Shown in pieces: positions 34,885 to 48,300 of a stretch of DNA of 64,000 bases. A program made the translations under genes and the position numbers. Below the pieces are notes generated by a model. The model was not told where the DNA came from and did not search any database. It saw only the letters and a list, made by a program, of their open reading frames with translations. The stretch is from Lineus longissimus (Eukaryota > Nemertea > Pilidiophora > Heteronemertea > Lineidae). Numbering within the stretch: the first letter of the stretch is position 1; each line of letters begins with the position of its first letter. Location of the stretch: contig NC_088310.1 of the NCBI RefSeq assembly GCF_910592395.1, positions 2,673,501 to 2,737,500 of the forward strand, in the 5' to 3' direction.

Positions 34885-35753
34885 GCAATGTTTTTGAGTG
34901 TTAACTTCTCAAAATAGTAAATGAAATAACTACTTTTAGCCCCAATTTTTTAGAGTGCAGTAGTCAAAATTTATCATTTCGTGCAATGTGTTTTTTCAAG
35001 ACTGATTGTTTTCAACGCACTTCATTGGACAATGTGGTGCTTTCTTCAGATTTATCGGATTCTGATTGGCTGAGAACCTGTGTATGTACACTGTACTGCC
35101 CGACAGGTTCAGGAAAAAATCGCTTACCGGCCACCTTACTTTTAGCAGTGTTTACATGTAGCCTGGACACGGCAGTGACGTCACTGCCGCGATATGAGTA
35201 TACATGGCATGCATGGTATAGTGTGTATTGGAAGTGTTTTGGGATCAGTCATTGAATGACATTTTCCTATCCACCTTTTCACTATCTCACCGGCGATCAA
35301 AACGTAGTGACTGATAGATGTCAAGTCTAGAAACTGTCAAAGCACTGACCTGACCACACTGACACTAGACAGTGTACTTTCTACCAAAGACAGGTTAGTA
35401 ATAATAGGGGCATTACCTGTGATTATCCAAATAAGTTGAGACTTTTCAGATTTCAATCCGTGACATAGTCATAATTTTTTTATAAAAGGGTTTGAGACTT
35501 TCACTTTCAGCATCGGAGTAAGCATCAAAATCAACTTCCTCAGTTAACCAATAACCTAATTAAAAGTAAGCCTATATATGTATTAAACATGAAGACAGAT
35601 CTTTATGTATTCTTGATAGGCTCACCATGCAGTATATAATGATACATAACCAATAAGCATGAAATTAATCAATTAACTTTAATATCTAAACATTTATAAT
35701 TACAGAGTACTGGTCTAATTTAACACTACCCTTGGCCCCGCCCAAATTCTGAA
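34885..35753. other. Junction of the array and upstream region of the stathmin-domain gene
   Basis: The first 18 bp after the array (34885-34902) are the inverse of 14319-14336. The rest is unique, AT-rich DNA with a short GC-richer patch at 35160-35195 (GTGACGTCACTGCCGCG, containing a CRE-like TGACGTCA). No coding exon was found; the 5' UTR and promoter of the next gene should lie here. Confidence 0.45.
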
Positions 35754-38700
35754 ATGGGCTGTGGATCGTCCTCGGCAGCTGTTTCCCCGCAGCCTGAACG
35801 GCCAAATTCAGTCAAGAAAAACCAGCAGACACTGCCCAAGGAAGAGTTAGTAGTCACCACAGATGATGTGACTCCTCGAAGAAAGAAGAAAAGTGTGCTC
35901 AAGGAAAAGGCGAAGGCTCATCAGTCACCGTTAGATGAAAATTTTAACAAACCACCTCTACCTGCCACAGGTTAGTCCCTTTCTTCTTTGGGCATGTATT
36001 AGCAAGTATTAGCAAGTATTAGCAAGAATCGTTAATGTGTTTATCAATTCTTGGTATCCAGGTGCATAAAACTAATGATATCGTCTCTCTTTTTTGGCAC
36101 CGTCTCCTCAAAATGTTTTAAACTTGGGTCCAGAAATCATCAAGTTGGCCCTGTCCGCCTTTCATCTGGTATAAAGTCCTGGTAACATGAATATTAGTCT
36201 GTATTGTCTAATTGGGCTTTGTAGAGTAAACTCTAAAATGGTTGAGCGCAACCCAAGATTTAGGGCTCAAATCAAAGCTTAAATGCAGTAACTCCTGCTT
36301 GTATAGGTAGATCTGACAGCTGATTTAAACTGTAAACTTTCTTCTGCAGTGCCAAAACCAGTTGCATTTGATGTGAATTTCGGAGATCAAGGAAGCGCAT
36401 CAAGAAGACCATCATTACCGAGAAGATTATCTAGTGTAAGTAGCAGTATAAATCAAATCCTGTCAATGTGAATCCTGCCCCCCTCCTACACCGTAGAACT
36501 TGGGGGATAAAATATATTGTTCCAAAATATTCAGAAGCCCCCCTCCTGAAAGATTTGTGGAAGCTGTCTAAGTTGACAAAACAGACCCCTGTGCTGAGAA
36601 AATCACTAGTCTAATGGGGAGGGGATCTTTCCGGTCTAATTTAATTCAGTTTGATTGTGACTTATTTTGATGACTTTTCAGAGATTATCATTAGCCCCCC
36701 TTGAAAGTGCTCCAAAGTTAAGTTACGAAATGCTTTTAGAAAAACAGAGATTAGCAGAGGATAAGAGAGAAAAGGTGAGAAGAACTTTTTAATCAGGTAT
36801 TGTCGTCAAAGGTATCCTGCTAAACATCCAACTCGATTTAACTTATTTTAGGATAGTGGCTCTTCTGCAGAATGTCGTAACACTGATTATGAACTCAAGA
36901 AGTTTAGAGCGGCCTGGAGATTTTTTTAGTTGAGTAAAACATCAGATAGGGTGGTGTTACTCATGGTTTTCTTATTGAGCAACTAGTGGTGGACACGTTC
37001 TATGATAGTATGATGACTTAACTATTTTTTTCACAGGCACTAGAGAAAAATAAAAAGCTTTCAAGGAGATCTTCAAAACGACGTCTAGAAATAATGCAGG
37101 CGAAGGAATTTGAGAAAGAACAGCAAGATTCTGAGGTAAGCTCAAAACGTTTTGGACCTAGTGGGTAAAAATTGGCATAGTCCTCTGTACCAACTGGGCT
37201 ACCAACAGATGTGGACTGAAGTTGGATTCTGTAGGACTGTTCCTTCAAATACATGCACTTGAAATCTTAAAATGTTGATTTTGCAAACATTTGCGTCGCT
37301 TAGAAGTTCCCGGTTTACAGTATTACATGATAAACATTTTACTAGGTGAAAGACAAAGTTAAAACTGCCGAGGAGAAGAGGCAGGCGAAACTTGATGAGG
37401 TGCGAGAGAAGCAAAAGAAGAGGGAAGAAAGAGCGAGAAGAGCGAGGGAAAAGGTAAGTGGGGTGCTTTCTTGAATATTTGCATTGGAGTTTGTGTTGTT
37501 ATTTTGATGATGAGTTGCAGGCATTATGTTCTTGATTAGTTTCCCCGCTTCATCTGCCACATCGTTGCATGCACCTGTGTTGACATGCAATTTTTATCGC
37601 ATGCAGTAAACATTCCATGTCTTCTATTTAAAACACTAAGTCTGCTGTCTGTTTGAGGGCCGAATTGCCTAATGTTTATTTTCCTGTTGACAGGTTCGGA
37701 GAATGAGTGAACAGCCAGCTGAGGAAGCCCTGACTGTTGACGTTGAAAAAGATGACAACTTTAACAAGGATGACGATGGTGAGTGACACGACATTTCGGC
37801 CATCCGTTAATGCGTGGTTGATAAATCAGGTGGCTTTGTTGTGTTGCTTTGGTGATGCAAAACCTAGTTCCCTTTTAACATCTCGGTAAAACATGAAACT
37901 AAGGCGAGTCTTTTCAATACAACCATTTGACAAGACCAGATGGTTATTCCCATCCTTTTTTCCATTTCCGAATTTTGCAACTTTTGAGAAAGTACAGACA
38001 ACTTTTCAACAGTAGCATAACTGTCCTACACCTGTGAAACCCGTTTTTGTCACTTTTTTGCCAACGTGTTCACACAATATAACAATATGATGATTTGGCT
38101 GCAGGTCGTACCCCTCGGCGTCTTCATAAAGAAGATGAACCGCTTGCTGGTTCAAGTTTCACTGATGATCAGGCCAGCGAGGACGTTATGATTGGGGGTA
38201 CCTCGTTTAGGCTGGTGCATATTCCTTCTGAGAATTCCCCAAGGAATTCCCTTGACAGTACAGACAGAAAGTACTTGTTTCATTGATAAGCTTCTTTTGG
38301 CCTAAATCTGTGAAATAATACTCATTTATGCCACTATCAATCAGTGTCTTGTACGCCTCCTCCTCAAGGTTATGGTGCACTAATGACACAACCTCTAAGT
38401 CATGTGTTGAAGCCACAATATCCAATCACAACATTCAAAAACATAGTTGACATTAGTTATCATTCCATGCCCAAGCGAGACATAACTTTTTAGATAATAG
38501 ACTTGTTGTGAGTCTGAGGAGGGCGATTGCATGATACACATTGATAATTGCATCAATCTTTCTGCGGAGTAGTTGCTCTTACCTTCAGTAGAATATGCAC
38601 TGTGCAAACTAGTGTACACAACCTAAGGGTGCAACATATGCAGAGGTGCACTCCCTAATGTATCACTAATTTCACAAGATTTAATGATAGTGACTGTTTT

Positions 38701-39441
38701 TGGAACCCAACATCCCAACAAACCAGCTGAATGAGCTGGAAGGAGAAGCAGAATGATCATCAGCTACATGAAGATGCAATCAACCTTATCATCAATTTTG
38801 CATGGCTTCGTGGTTCGCCTTTGCCATATGTCACAAATCGCATTGTAGTTCTATATGCCTGTTAAATGCACAGTACAATATAGACATAATCTAAATCCAT
38901 AATTGCATGTTTTTTCCACTTCTTTAACGCATTCTCAGACAACATGGAGAGTGGGTCAATAGGTGAGATCCTTTGTCTCGTAAAAGGTCTTGTTGACATT
39001 GATTTAGACCTTTTTTTTAAATTTCATCTGAAATATGACCTTTACTTTTGTTGATTTTGATTTGTTGTATTATTATTGGCTTGACTAGAGTGGCTTTTGG
39101 CAAAATTTCTGTTTGTTACTGAACAACAAAAATTTCGGTAAATGTTCAGATTATTTGGTATGTTGGCAAAAACACTAATTCCTTTTCTTTACACAGTTGA
39201 TTCCTGGCTCAACGATGATGGCGATGCATTCTGCGAGGACCCAGAGGAACGATTACGCAAGAAAAATACGGCAGCTCGAGACGATAGCGGGAACTACAGC
39301 ACTCGGGCAGTTAGTGCCAGCACTACTGATAGTTTCGATTATGCTTTCCAACGACAGAATGTGAAGCCACCTCTTCAGAATGGGATCATACGGGTGCAAG
39401 GTGTTGCCAATGGGGCAGCCGATGACTTTTTTGACTCATGA
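35754..39441 (+). CDS. STMND1: Stathmin-domain protein with N-terminal acylation signal, STMND1-like, 9 exons, 369 aa
   Basis: Exons: 35754-35970, 36350-36435, 36682-36774, 37037-37135, 37346-37453, 37694-37778, 38105-38257, 38939-38962, 39197-39441; the phases join to 369 codons plus TGA. The N-terminus MGCGSSS matches an N-myristoylation signal with an adjacent Cys for palmitoylation, as in STMND1 (MGCG start). Residues about 102-235 form a long charged helix: PKLSYEMLLEKQRL, then EEKRQAKLDEVREKQKKREE, typical of the stathmin tubulin-binding helix. The C-terminal third is acidic and low in structure, ending DDFFDS. The expected role is membrane-tethered tubulin or microtubule binding. The family call rests on architecture and helix pattern; another coiled-coil protein with an acyl anchor remains possible. 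Several exons are exact multiples of three (93, 99 and 108 bp), so skipping would keep frame. Confidence 0.65.
35992..36026. repeat. Short tandem repeat, 10 bp three times
   Basis: AGCAAGTATT repeated in the first intron of the stathmin-domain gene, starting just after the donor at 35971. Confidence 0.7.
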
Positions 39442-42336
39442 TCGATGTTCACAGATAACCCATTTTCCATATAATGTGATAAAGTGCTACATTTCTCTGC
39501 TAGTTTACAAATGTCCTGCTTGAATCTGAAATACACATGCAATTTAGTAGTTGCACAATAACCGATGCAATATAACTTGGCATGTGTAATATTTTCATAT
39601 TCTGGTGCAGATTGAAATTATTGAAATTTTTTCGGTTAATAATTAAAAACTTTGAAAATTCTGTCAATGCTAAATTGATGTGCTCGGGTCTTCTATGAGT
39701 GTTCTCTTGGTTATGATCTGAAGCATCTTTGTTATGATGAAGTTTTGTATCTGTGTTTTGAATATTATAAGTGATTGTTATGCCGACTCATGACTGTGAT
39801 GGCTTTGTTAATTAAATTATGTAGATTTTGACACCTATGTTTCGATGAGTTTTTGTAGTGTGATTTTTAGCTTACATGGTTGAGCTTATGTCGTTAGTCT
39901 TGTCCGTTGTCTGTCCGTCCATCTAAAAGTCAATTCAACCTCCATGTCATTTCATCTGCAACTAAAAGATTCCCAGGTGAGCACAATGTCTCTAGGACAT
40001 TTCACTTTATATTAGATTTAGGAAGCGTCTTTGGGGTAACATTGTGTTTATGTTCATCTTGGACATCAGTCGGTGCCTATACTGATGATGCCGGCAAAGT
40101 TTGCCACCTGTGGATTATATCATAGCTGATGTTATTACTCTTTATCATCGGTACATGCTCTGTTCAGCGACGTAATTTGACATCCAGTTTTCAGTGATGA
40201 TCATGTCCTCACCACAGCCTCTGTTGGTTTGATGTTAGATTACTGCCATATAGAGGCTTATTTGAAGGATAAACGGTCTGTGAAAAATTTGACCTCCTGC
40301 ATTCATATATCTTGCACACCTGAGAATGTACCGGTACGCACTAAACATTCTAAAGGTTTTACCCAAATTTCACCAGTACAATGTATAATGAACATTTTGT
40401 AATCAAGTAAGTGTTGTGCCATTGTTTTAAAGCTGGGTATTTAGTCTTCCAGTTTCATAAGTATTATTACCAACCTATTAGGGCAACGATGCTCTTTGCA
40501 TGTGCGTGTACTCCAGATTTTAAGAAAAGCCGTTGATAATGAAACTTGTGCCTCGTTTACTTTATTTACCCTCATTCCTTCCATGTTCAACTACGACGCA
40601 ACACAAAGACAGAGCCCAACTCTGCCAGAGTCACTGAAATCTGTCTCCTCCCTCAAGCAATGCCCAAAGCAGACAGAAGGTATTGGAGTAATTGAGTTTC
40701 CTGGTGTTTTAATCTGCTAATCCCCACTTGGTTACGAAGACAGTGGTCGAGGCGAGTTCATCCAGTGATCCCCACATCTTTGTCTTAATTTGATCTCCAT
40801 CTGACTCAGCAATCCTGCAGTATGTGAGCTGGAACACAGGTACGGTTGGCACTCCCGCACGGACAAGCCTAGAGTTAATGTACATATTCCTCTGTGTGCG
40901 GGGCCAGAGAAGCAAAACAATTAACCCTGGATTTCCTCCGCGTGCAGGGTCAGCAGTGAACAAAGAAAACAAATTGCTAATGTTTATCAATATTCATTCA
41001 TTAGACAACTAATGACCTGACATGAACATACATATAAGACTTTTTACACAATACAACATGTCCCATAACACAGCACTATTCCTCCAATTTTAGTATTGCA
41101 CAACTTCACACATTTACACAGTAAAAGAGTAACGTTGGTCTGGGTTTTTTCACGCCCTGTTCAATGCTGTCAAGAGTTTTTTCAGTCGCTGAGGATGGGA
41201 TTAAGTGTTTCGGGACATTACTAACTTGTCGGTATACGCATCTCAACAGGAATAAAATTTATATAGAATACTAAAGGCCACATTTTGAATAGAGGTTATA
41301 GAAATTATTTTCAAAACAACATAATTTCTACAGAAGCAAGTTCGTTCCAAAGCAGCATTTGCAAGGTTATTTCCTCCCAAGGAAATAACGTTATTTTCTC
41401 CTGTATGTACATTATGGAAAAGTATCAAATTCAATTCCAACTTCACATTCAAATCTTAAATTTCAAACTAACCTTGCATTTAATAATGGGCCTTATCATG
41501 TGAAATAAAGACCTTTTAACAACCAAGCATCTTTGATTTCTTAACCATGTTGAAAGTACAATTTAACTTTTAAAGTTTCACTCATACATTTCTAATCTGT
41601 CATCAAGTAAATATTGATGTATATAAATACGATATGAATATATACAAGTGCTACAAAATGAACAGAAAAATCTTCCTGAGAAGAAAGCAATACCTCATTC
41701 CACCCCAGTTACTCGGCATATATTTACACTTTCCTTTACCCATTTACACATGCAGCAATTTCGATAGCTTACAAAAGCTTTTTTTCTTCCAAAATGTGAT
41801 TGAAATATTTTCGGAGCAAAAATCACAAATGTACTGTGGAGCCCTATCATAATGACCACATGTTCAGAAAATTATTGCAAATAACGACTTCATCAAATTT
41901 TCTTAGAGGAGCATACTGCAACACATTGTATTCATTTTGAAAAGTGTCAACGTTATCTTTTTGCTTCATGTCCAAATAGATAAGTACTGTATTTCTAGAA
42001 TGTATTCATACAAAATATTTTGTGCTTAAAAAACTGACTGATCATAGAACAAATACAGAAAGATTACTGGTAAAAAATTCAAAATACTTTGGTATTACCT
42101 AGTTAGTCAATGTACAAATCTACAGGTACAGGGTACAGGTATTCATATTATTGGCCAAAACAACACCCTGGAGAATCAATTCTTCAGCTTGCCAAGAATC
42201 AGACTGTCCTTCCAACTTGCCAAGCTGGCTAGGCCACTAAGACAGATGATCGTTGCACGAATTTTTTTCCCAGTTCGATCCAAGAACATAAAATGCATAC
42301 ACTTTCCCCGGCTTACAGTGTCAGTCCAAAATACAA
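39442..42336. other. Convergent intergenic and 3' UTR region between the stathmin-domain and CoREST genes
   Basis: Mostly AT-rich. No exon with splice signals was found. A 93-codon open frame on the minus strand (40990-40709) overlaps open frames in other phases in a locally GC-richer patch and resembles nothing I know, so it is not called. Both flanking genes end into this interval. Confidence 0.5.
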
Positions 42337-45300
42337 TTAGGTTTGAGCTGGCCCAGTAGCTGGCTGCTTTTGCATCATGTATGGAACAGTGTTCGGTCGA
42401 ATAAGTGGTGGAGGTTGCGGCCCACGATGGAGACTTGGCAGAAGGCGTGGCTGCTGAGGTCGCAGTGGAGGTGGCTGAACTGACGGTTGTCCTTGTTTCA
42501 GTAATGGTGGTGGGGCAGACGTAGTGGCAGGGGCGGGTGGAGGAGCAGCAGCAGACGGTGGCGCTGCAGACTGTCCATTCTGCTCTTTACCATTACCGTT
42601 TGTGACGACCGGCGTTGGCGTCGGTGACTCGGACTTCTCAGATTTGTCACCCTCACTCTGGAAACAAAGTTGAGAAATTCAAATGAATAATCATCAGTTT
42701 TAACTCTTTCAGTGCCAAGGACGTACATGTACGTCCTAAATATTAAGGTATTTTAGTTCCTCCAGACGACACCAGATGTCCCCAGCTACTCAAATGTGGT
42801 TCATATGGTTTCTCTGGCCTGGGGCGTCCAAATTGAATAATTTTTTCGACTGAGAGGGTGGGGTGGGGTTTGCCACCCCTCATTTTAGGTGAAAAATGGT
42901 GAAAATCGGCCAAAAATACCACTCCCTCAGAAAAATTTAGAACATAATCCTAGTATGCCCCTACTTATTACTGCTGTTTTATTGAAACAGGAGGTAAAGA
43001 CAAAGGTTTTGAAGAATTTTGATGAGTGTATCTCAATTATTTTTGTGAGATTTCGGGTAGTGACAATGCCCAAAAATGCCCAAATCCTGGGCACTGAAAG
43101 AGTTAACTGTTTTTAAAAATTCCTGTTTATTATTAGTCTAGAGGTATACTAAAGACATTTATCTAAAACTTGACCAAAAAAAACCCAAATGAGACTTGGC
43201 ACCACCCACCTTTTTGTCGATGTCAATATCGATGGATGACTCATCCGGGCCATGCTCGGCTTCAAATGCAGCTAGCACCTCATCCAAATTATAACGTCGC
43301 CGATAGTTCACAAAGAAACTGCGTACGTGCGCCTCAGTCTTGTTACCAATCACTTCAGCAATGGCTTTGAAGTCTTTGCCATATTTTCTAACTCCCTGCA
43401 CGGCCAGTAATAACTCTTCATTTGTCCAACGTGCATTAATTCTATTGTTGTTCTGAAAAGAGCAAATCAAGTAAAACATTATAAAAGAAATCAAGAAGAC
43501 ATATCCGCCATCCCAGTTCATTTTTCACCCAGCTGTGATAAGTCTCCTGATAGTTGTAAAATGTTAATTGGAAGTCAGTTCGGGTGACCCCTCTCCCAAG
43601 ACTGATGTGGAAAGACAGTGGAGGAATGAAGGTCCAGAAAACCAAAAGTAAAGAAGCAAATGAAGCAGAGGAAAGGTAGGAAAACTGCACCCAGTGGGGA
43701 AGCTTGATGTTACCGGTTATGCACACTCAACAGAGGCCGAGTTATAAATCAATACCAGCCACTTTTACAATTCTTTTCCTCACAACAGAGAAATGACTGA
43801 ATGTGTTGACAATTATAATATAATAGTAGTGCAAGGACAGTAATAGTTCATGGTATATAAGAAGCACATAGGAAAAGCCTAAAATAAATCAGGAGGCAAC
43901 TCACCTCTGGGGGCCTGAGATTATCAACTCCTGGTGTTGTAACCTGAACATACTGGCTGATCACCTGCTTGTTATTGCGCACCTGAAGTCAAAACACAGA
44001 CTGACTATCAGTAAAGTGGTCACTGGGGCTAAAGCCGAAAGAGGGCCAAGGGTTTGAACTTTCTTGCATACTTTTGTTACAAAGTTCTCAACACCAGAAC
44101 TTATACATATCTGGACTCGCTTAATTTTAAAGATTATAATCAACAGAGTCACAGCCAGGTGTCTACTCTAGATATTTTCACAGCCACAGGCCCTGATGGA
44201 TGACAATATTATATAATGATTTAATACCAAGTCGGAATAGGGGAAAGATGGTAGATATTAATGATTATTTCTAATGATAGAACACACACAAGAGGAAAGA
44301 CAAGGCTCTCAAAAAGAAAAAGTATGCTTACATGCAAAATACTAAAAGTTACAGGGGGTTATAGTCCAAAGTTGACAACTGCAGAGAGATCCGCCTTTAC
44401 ACTTTAACCTCGGACCATCCTAAAACCTTTCAGTCGGACTCAAGATTCTCCGACAGTGCTACAACCTGAGCATTTCTCAGGGATTCAGGCAAGTCAGACA
44501 AATACACCTGCCTCATGGCACACACCGACTCTCGGCTTTGAACCAGAAGCCTCTTGACCGCTTGAACACCAGCGATCACAGCGGCTCCACATGCCGAAGA
44601 CGCAGCACCAAGATTGATCAACACCCCTAATTACCTGTCGTTTCAGTGACACTATCTCCACATCCAACTGTTTGAGGATCGCATCTCCCTGGGCAGCTGG
44701 ACCCGTAGCCATCGCTAAAAAATCATCATGATTAAGATACATCCCCCTTGGCGGCTTTCTACGACTTTTGATTGGGTTGTGACGTCCGGCATGTTGGCTT
44801 TCATGCTTACGAGGGCCAACATTTGATCGCATAAGACCAGTTCTCCTAGAAAAAGAACAGGGGAAGGTTAGTTTAAGAAAGGTCAGCTTTTTTGATGGGC
44901 GAACCTATCACGCAGCAGAAGATCTAAAGCCTGATTAATAAAATTGTGAAGCTAAAACCTGTGGACTGAATCTTGAACACCTTGGAACTTCTAATGACTA
45001 GTAATTTTGTAAAACACATCACAACAGCGGCTTGAATTACCTAGACATCGGATATCAATTTGGTACAAGTCAAGAGACGACAAGAGAAAAGACCAAATCT
45101 CCTTGGTATTAACGGAAAGTGACCTGCTTTGGTAAAGAAACATTTTCAAGGAGAAATTGAATGAATATTTTACCTCCAGTATTGGTAGCAAGAATTACAT
45201 AAAGATCCCTTTGGTGTTGAGTGCAGTTGAGAAACATTCATGGCACAGTTTGAACATGCACTTTTTCCCTCTTCTGATTTCTGAAATGGGTAGGGGTAGC

Positions 45301-48300
45301 ATTAGCAATAAAAATACATTGCCACCGGGAAAATAACTTATTAGTTTTTATCAAAAGCAGGAGGAAAATTAGCTTGAGTATTATCTTTCATACACTATGG
45401 ATTTCATTAGTACTATTGCGGACAGAGGTAGCCTGATTACGTCAGCTGACCTCGGTGAGTGTCTATCAGAACAAGACAGAAGAAGTTTTATTGATGGTGG
45501 TATTCTGTCGGTCAGAACAAGACAGAAGCAGGAGTTCTACAGGTAATCAGTGGCTGTGTGTTTATCAGGACAAGACAGAAGTAGGAGTTTTACTGGTAGA
45601 CTAGAAAGTGTGTCTATCAGAAAAAGACTGAAGCAGGGGTTTTACTGGTAGGAAGTGTGTGTATCAGAAAAAGACCAAAGCAGGAGTTCTACTGGAAGTG
45701 GTAGTGGTTATGTGTCTATCAGAACCAGACAGAAGCAGGTGTTATTTTGATGGTGAGTCTACAGAACCAGACTAAAGTGAAAATTGTGTTACTGGCGGTG
45801 GTATGTCCATCAGTAACTCAAGAGAGAAGCCAAAGCAGTTCTATTCTAAGCAGGCTGAGTGATACATGGGTAACTCACCCCATTTTCTTTGGAATGCTCA
45901 AAATCACTGTCACTGTTACCACTCACATCAGAGCCTCCATCACTGTCATCTTCTCTGTGATTAGCCAGCTTCTTTGCCTGCCGGTCCATCAGACTTGTTC
46001 GTGACCTTGTCTTCTTCCATGAGTAGTAGTACCGCACTAAGCTTGGAATTGATTTATCTGGCAGCTAAAACAGAAATGATTTGTGTGATTTTAGTTTCTT
46101 AATTAGATACAATTATAATTACCGGTATATTGGTGGAGAAAACAGAAGTCTAGTCGAGCAGCTTTTTTACATGTTCTACTCTAAGAAATATACTCGGTCA
46201 GTCTCTTGTCGTACTCGTAGTTTCTTCAAGTTTAATTTATAACAAATGCTTTTTAGGTTGGGTATAAGCCGGAGTCACTAAATGACTCATCAGGCAGGAG
46301 ATTGCAAGGGACAACAAAATGTCTTGGACAACTTGCCCTATTGGCAACAGCTCAGGAAACCTCAACATCGACCACTGAAGGCCAAGGTCACAGTGTATCA
46401 TCACGAGCTATTAATTTTCAACAGGAAACAAAATACCAAATTGATTAAGAATCTTACCATCTGTCTTATTCGATGAAAACTCTTCCCATGAAAACTGAAG
46501 GCTTGTTCGAACAATACTTTGTCCTCGACAGTCCATTCATCTGGGAAGGGGGTAAAGTTTGCCAGATCGCCAAGGGCCTTTTCAACATTATGCTTGTGCC
46601 AAAATAACATACCAAGAGCCTGAGAAAGAAGAGATATTAGGATAAGACTACTGTAACCGGAGCTAGGATTAGGAAATATTGTTAGACTTTTGACAAAAGT
46701 AATGGTCCAATACATCACTATTCACTACAACTACAAGCCATTCCTATCATTTGTTAGCAACAAATTTAAAACATATGTCTGTCAAGATTATCTGAAATTC
46801 TCCCTTAAATAAAACACAATATCTCTTCTCCCAAAGAAAGAAGACATGGAATAGATATACAATGTTTTGTAGCATAGATGCTCTCTAGCACTATAGAGAA
46901 AAACAAACAGACTTCCGAATCCTTAATTTTCCTCTAATTCTAAGTTTATAGCCAACAATATCACAACCAGAATTAAATGTATTACCTGCTCAGTATTGTA
47001 CCCATGTCTTTCTTTTGCTATGGTTGTGTACTCATCGACTTTGGCATCAGGGAGTTCTGGACTAGGTGCCCAAACAAGCATAGCATCTGGCTTCGTTGAA
47101 TACTCCAGCCGGGCTTGTTCTGTAGTAAAAGAAAGACCAACGCAATATAAAAATGTGTCAAACGTCATTAGCACCTTTAAGTTTTATCTATCTTTGGTAT
47201 TCACAGATCAATTTTGCCACAGCAAGCTGAAACCAAAGCTGACTCATAATACATAGTCTTTTCAATGGGGGCTAGGGGGGGGGGGGCAGAAAACTGGGGA
47301 GGTTGAACCTAACTACATGTACTTCTCTTAATCATTTTTGGTCAATTGAACTCCCTTAATGAAGAATCACTGTAAACTTGCCGCATGAAACAGTCCCCAA
47401 TGCTAAATAGCTCAACTTAAATAACACACAGGAGGAAACAAGTTTTGAGATGGCCCCCTTAGTGTAAAATCAATAATAGCCCACATCAGCCATAGAAGAA
47501 TACACTGTTAACCCATCCAGGGCAAGTCACTGCAAATAGAATACTGTGTGCAATAAATGAAGGCTTTAATAATCATGTTGTGTTAACCCCTTCCTACCAC
47601 AAACTACTAGTGACTGGGATAACTGGAAGTGGAACTCTGATCAATATGAAATAAAAGTTGATGTGATGTGGAATGCATGCAAATGTAATGCCAGCAATTT
47701 GCACTGAATGATAAGGAATCATATCGATGGATCAGAATTTGTAAAGCTGGTACCTCCATTATAGAAATATGAAGGTTTTTTTGTCATTTCTTTCTCAGAA
47801 ACTAACTATGGTTTTCACCAAGGCCCCAAAAATCAACCCCAAGACAGAAAAGCTGCTTAGTGCTTGGGTTGATAGCACTGAACAGAAACCTAAATTCTCT
47901 TAAAAATCCAAATGAATCCTGTAAATAGATTAGAAAATTACAATTCCAAAATTCGCTGTCCAGTAGTAAGTACCGGCTATCAAAGTTTAGTGAGGCCTTT
48001 AGTAAATAGTTTGCACTCCCGAACAATAAATTGATGTTAGGCCTACCAAATACCAACCATACCCATACTTCAATACTTGGCCAAGGCAACTGTGTAATAT
48101 GCGGCTGACCTTAGCCTTGGTTGGTGCTTTCATTGTGGCAACTACATTTGTTTACTGTGTGGGCACTAGCAGCTGTGTGGCAGCTAAGGCCTAAGGTATA
48201 ATTTCGTTGCCATAGCAACCAACTAGTTGACTAAATAATGAACAATGGCTTCCATAACAGGCAAACGTATGCTGCAGCACTTTAAAAACATGCTATCAGT

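Noticed and set aside
40709-40990. 93-codon minus-strand frame between the stathmin-domain and CoREST genes
   Set aside because: Composition is protein-like, but two other phases are open over the same bases, no splice signals extend it and I recognise no family. Left uncalled.
44430-44624. Extra CoREST exon downstream of 44635
   Set aside because: The open frame is a read-through of the donor; joining 44635 to 43982 keeps phase and matches CoREST family order.
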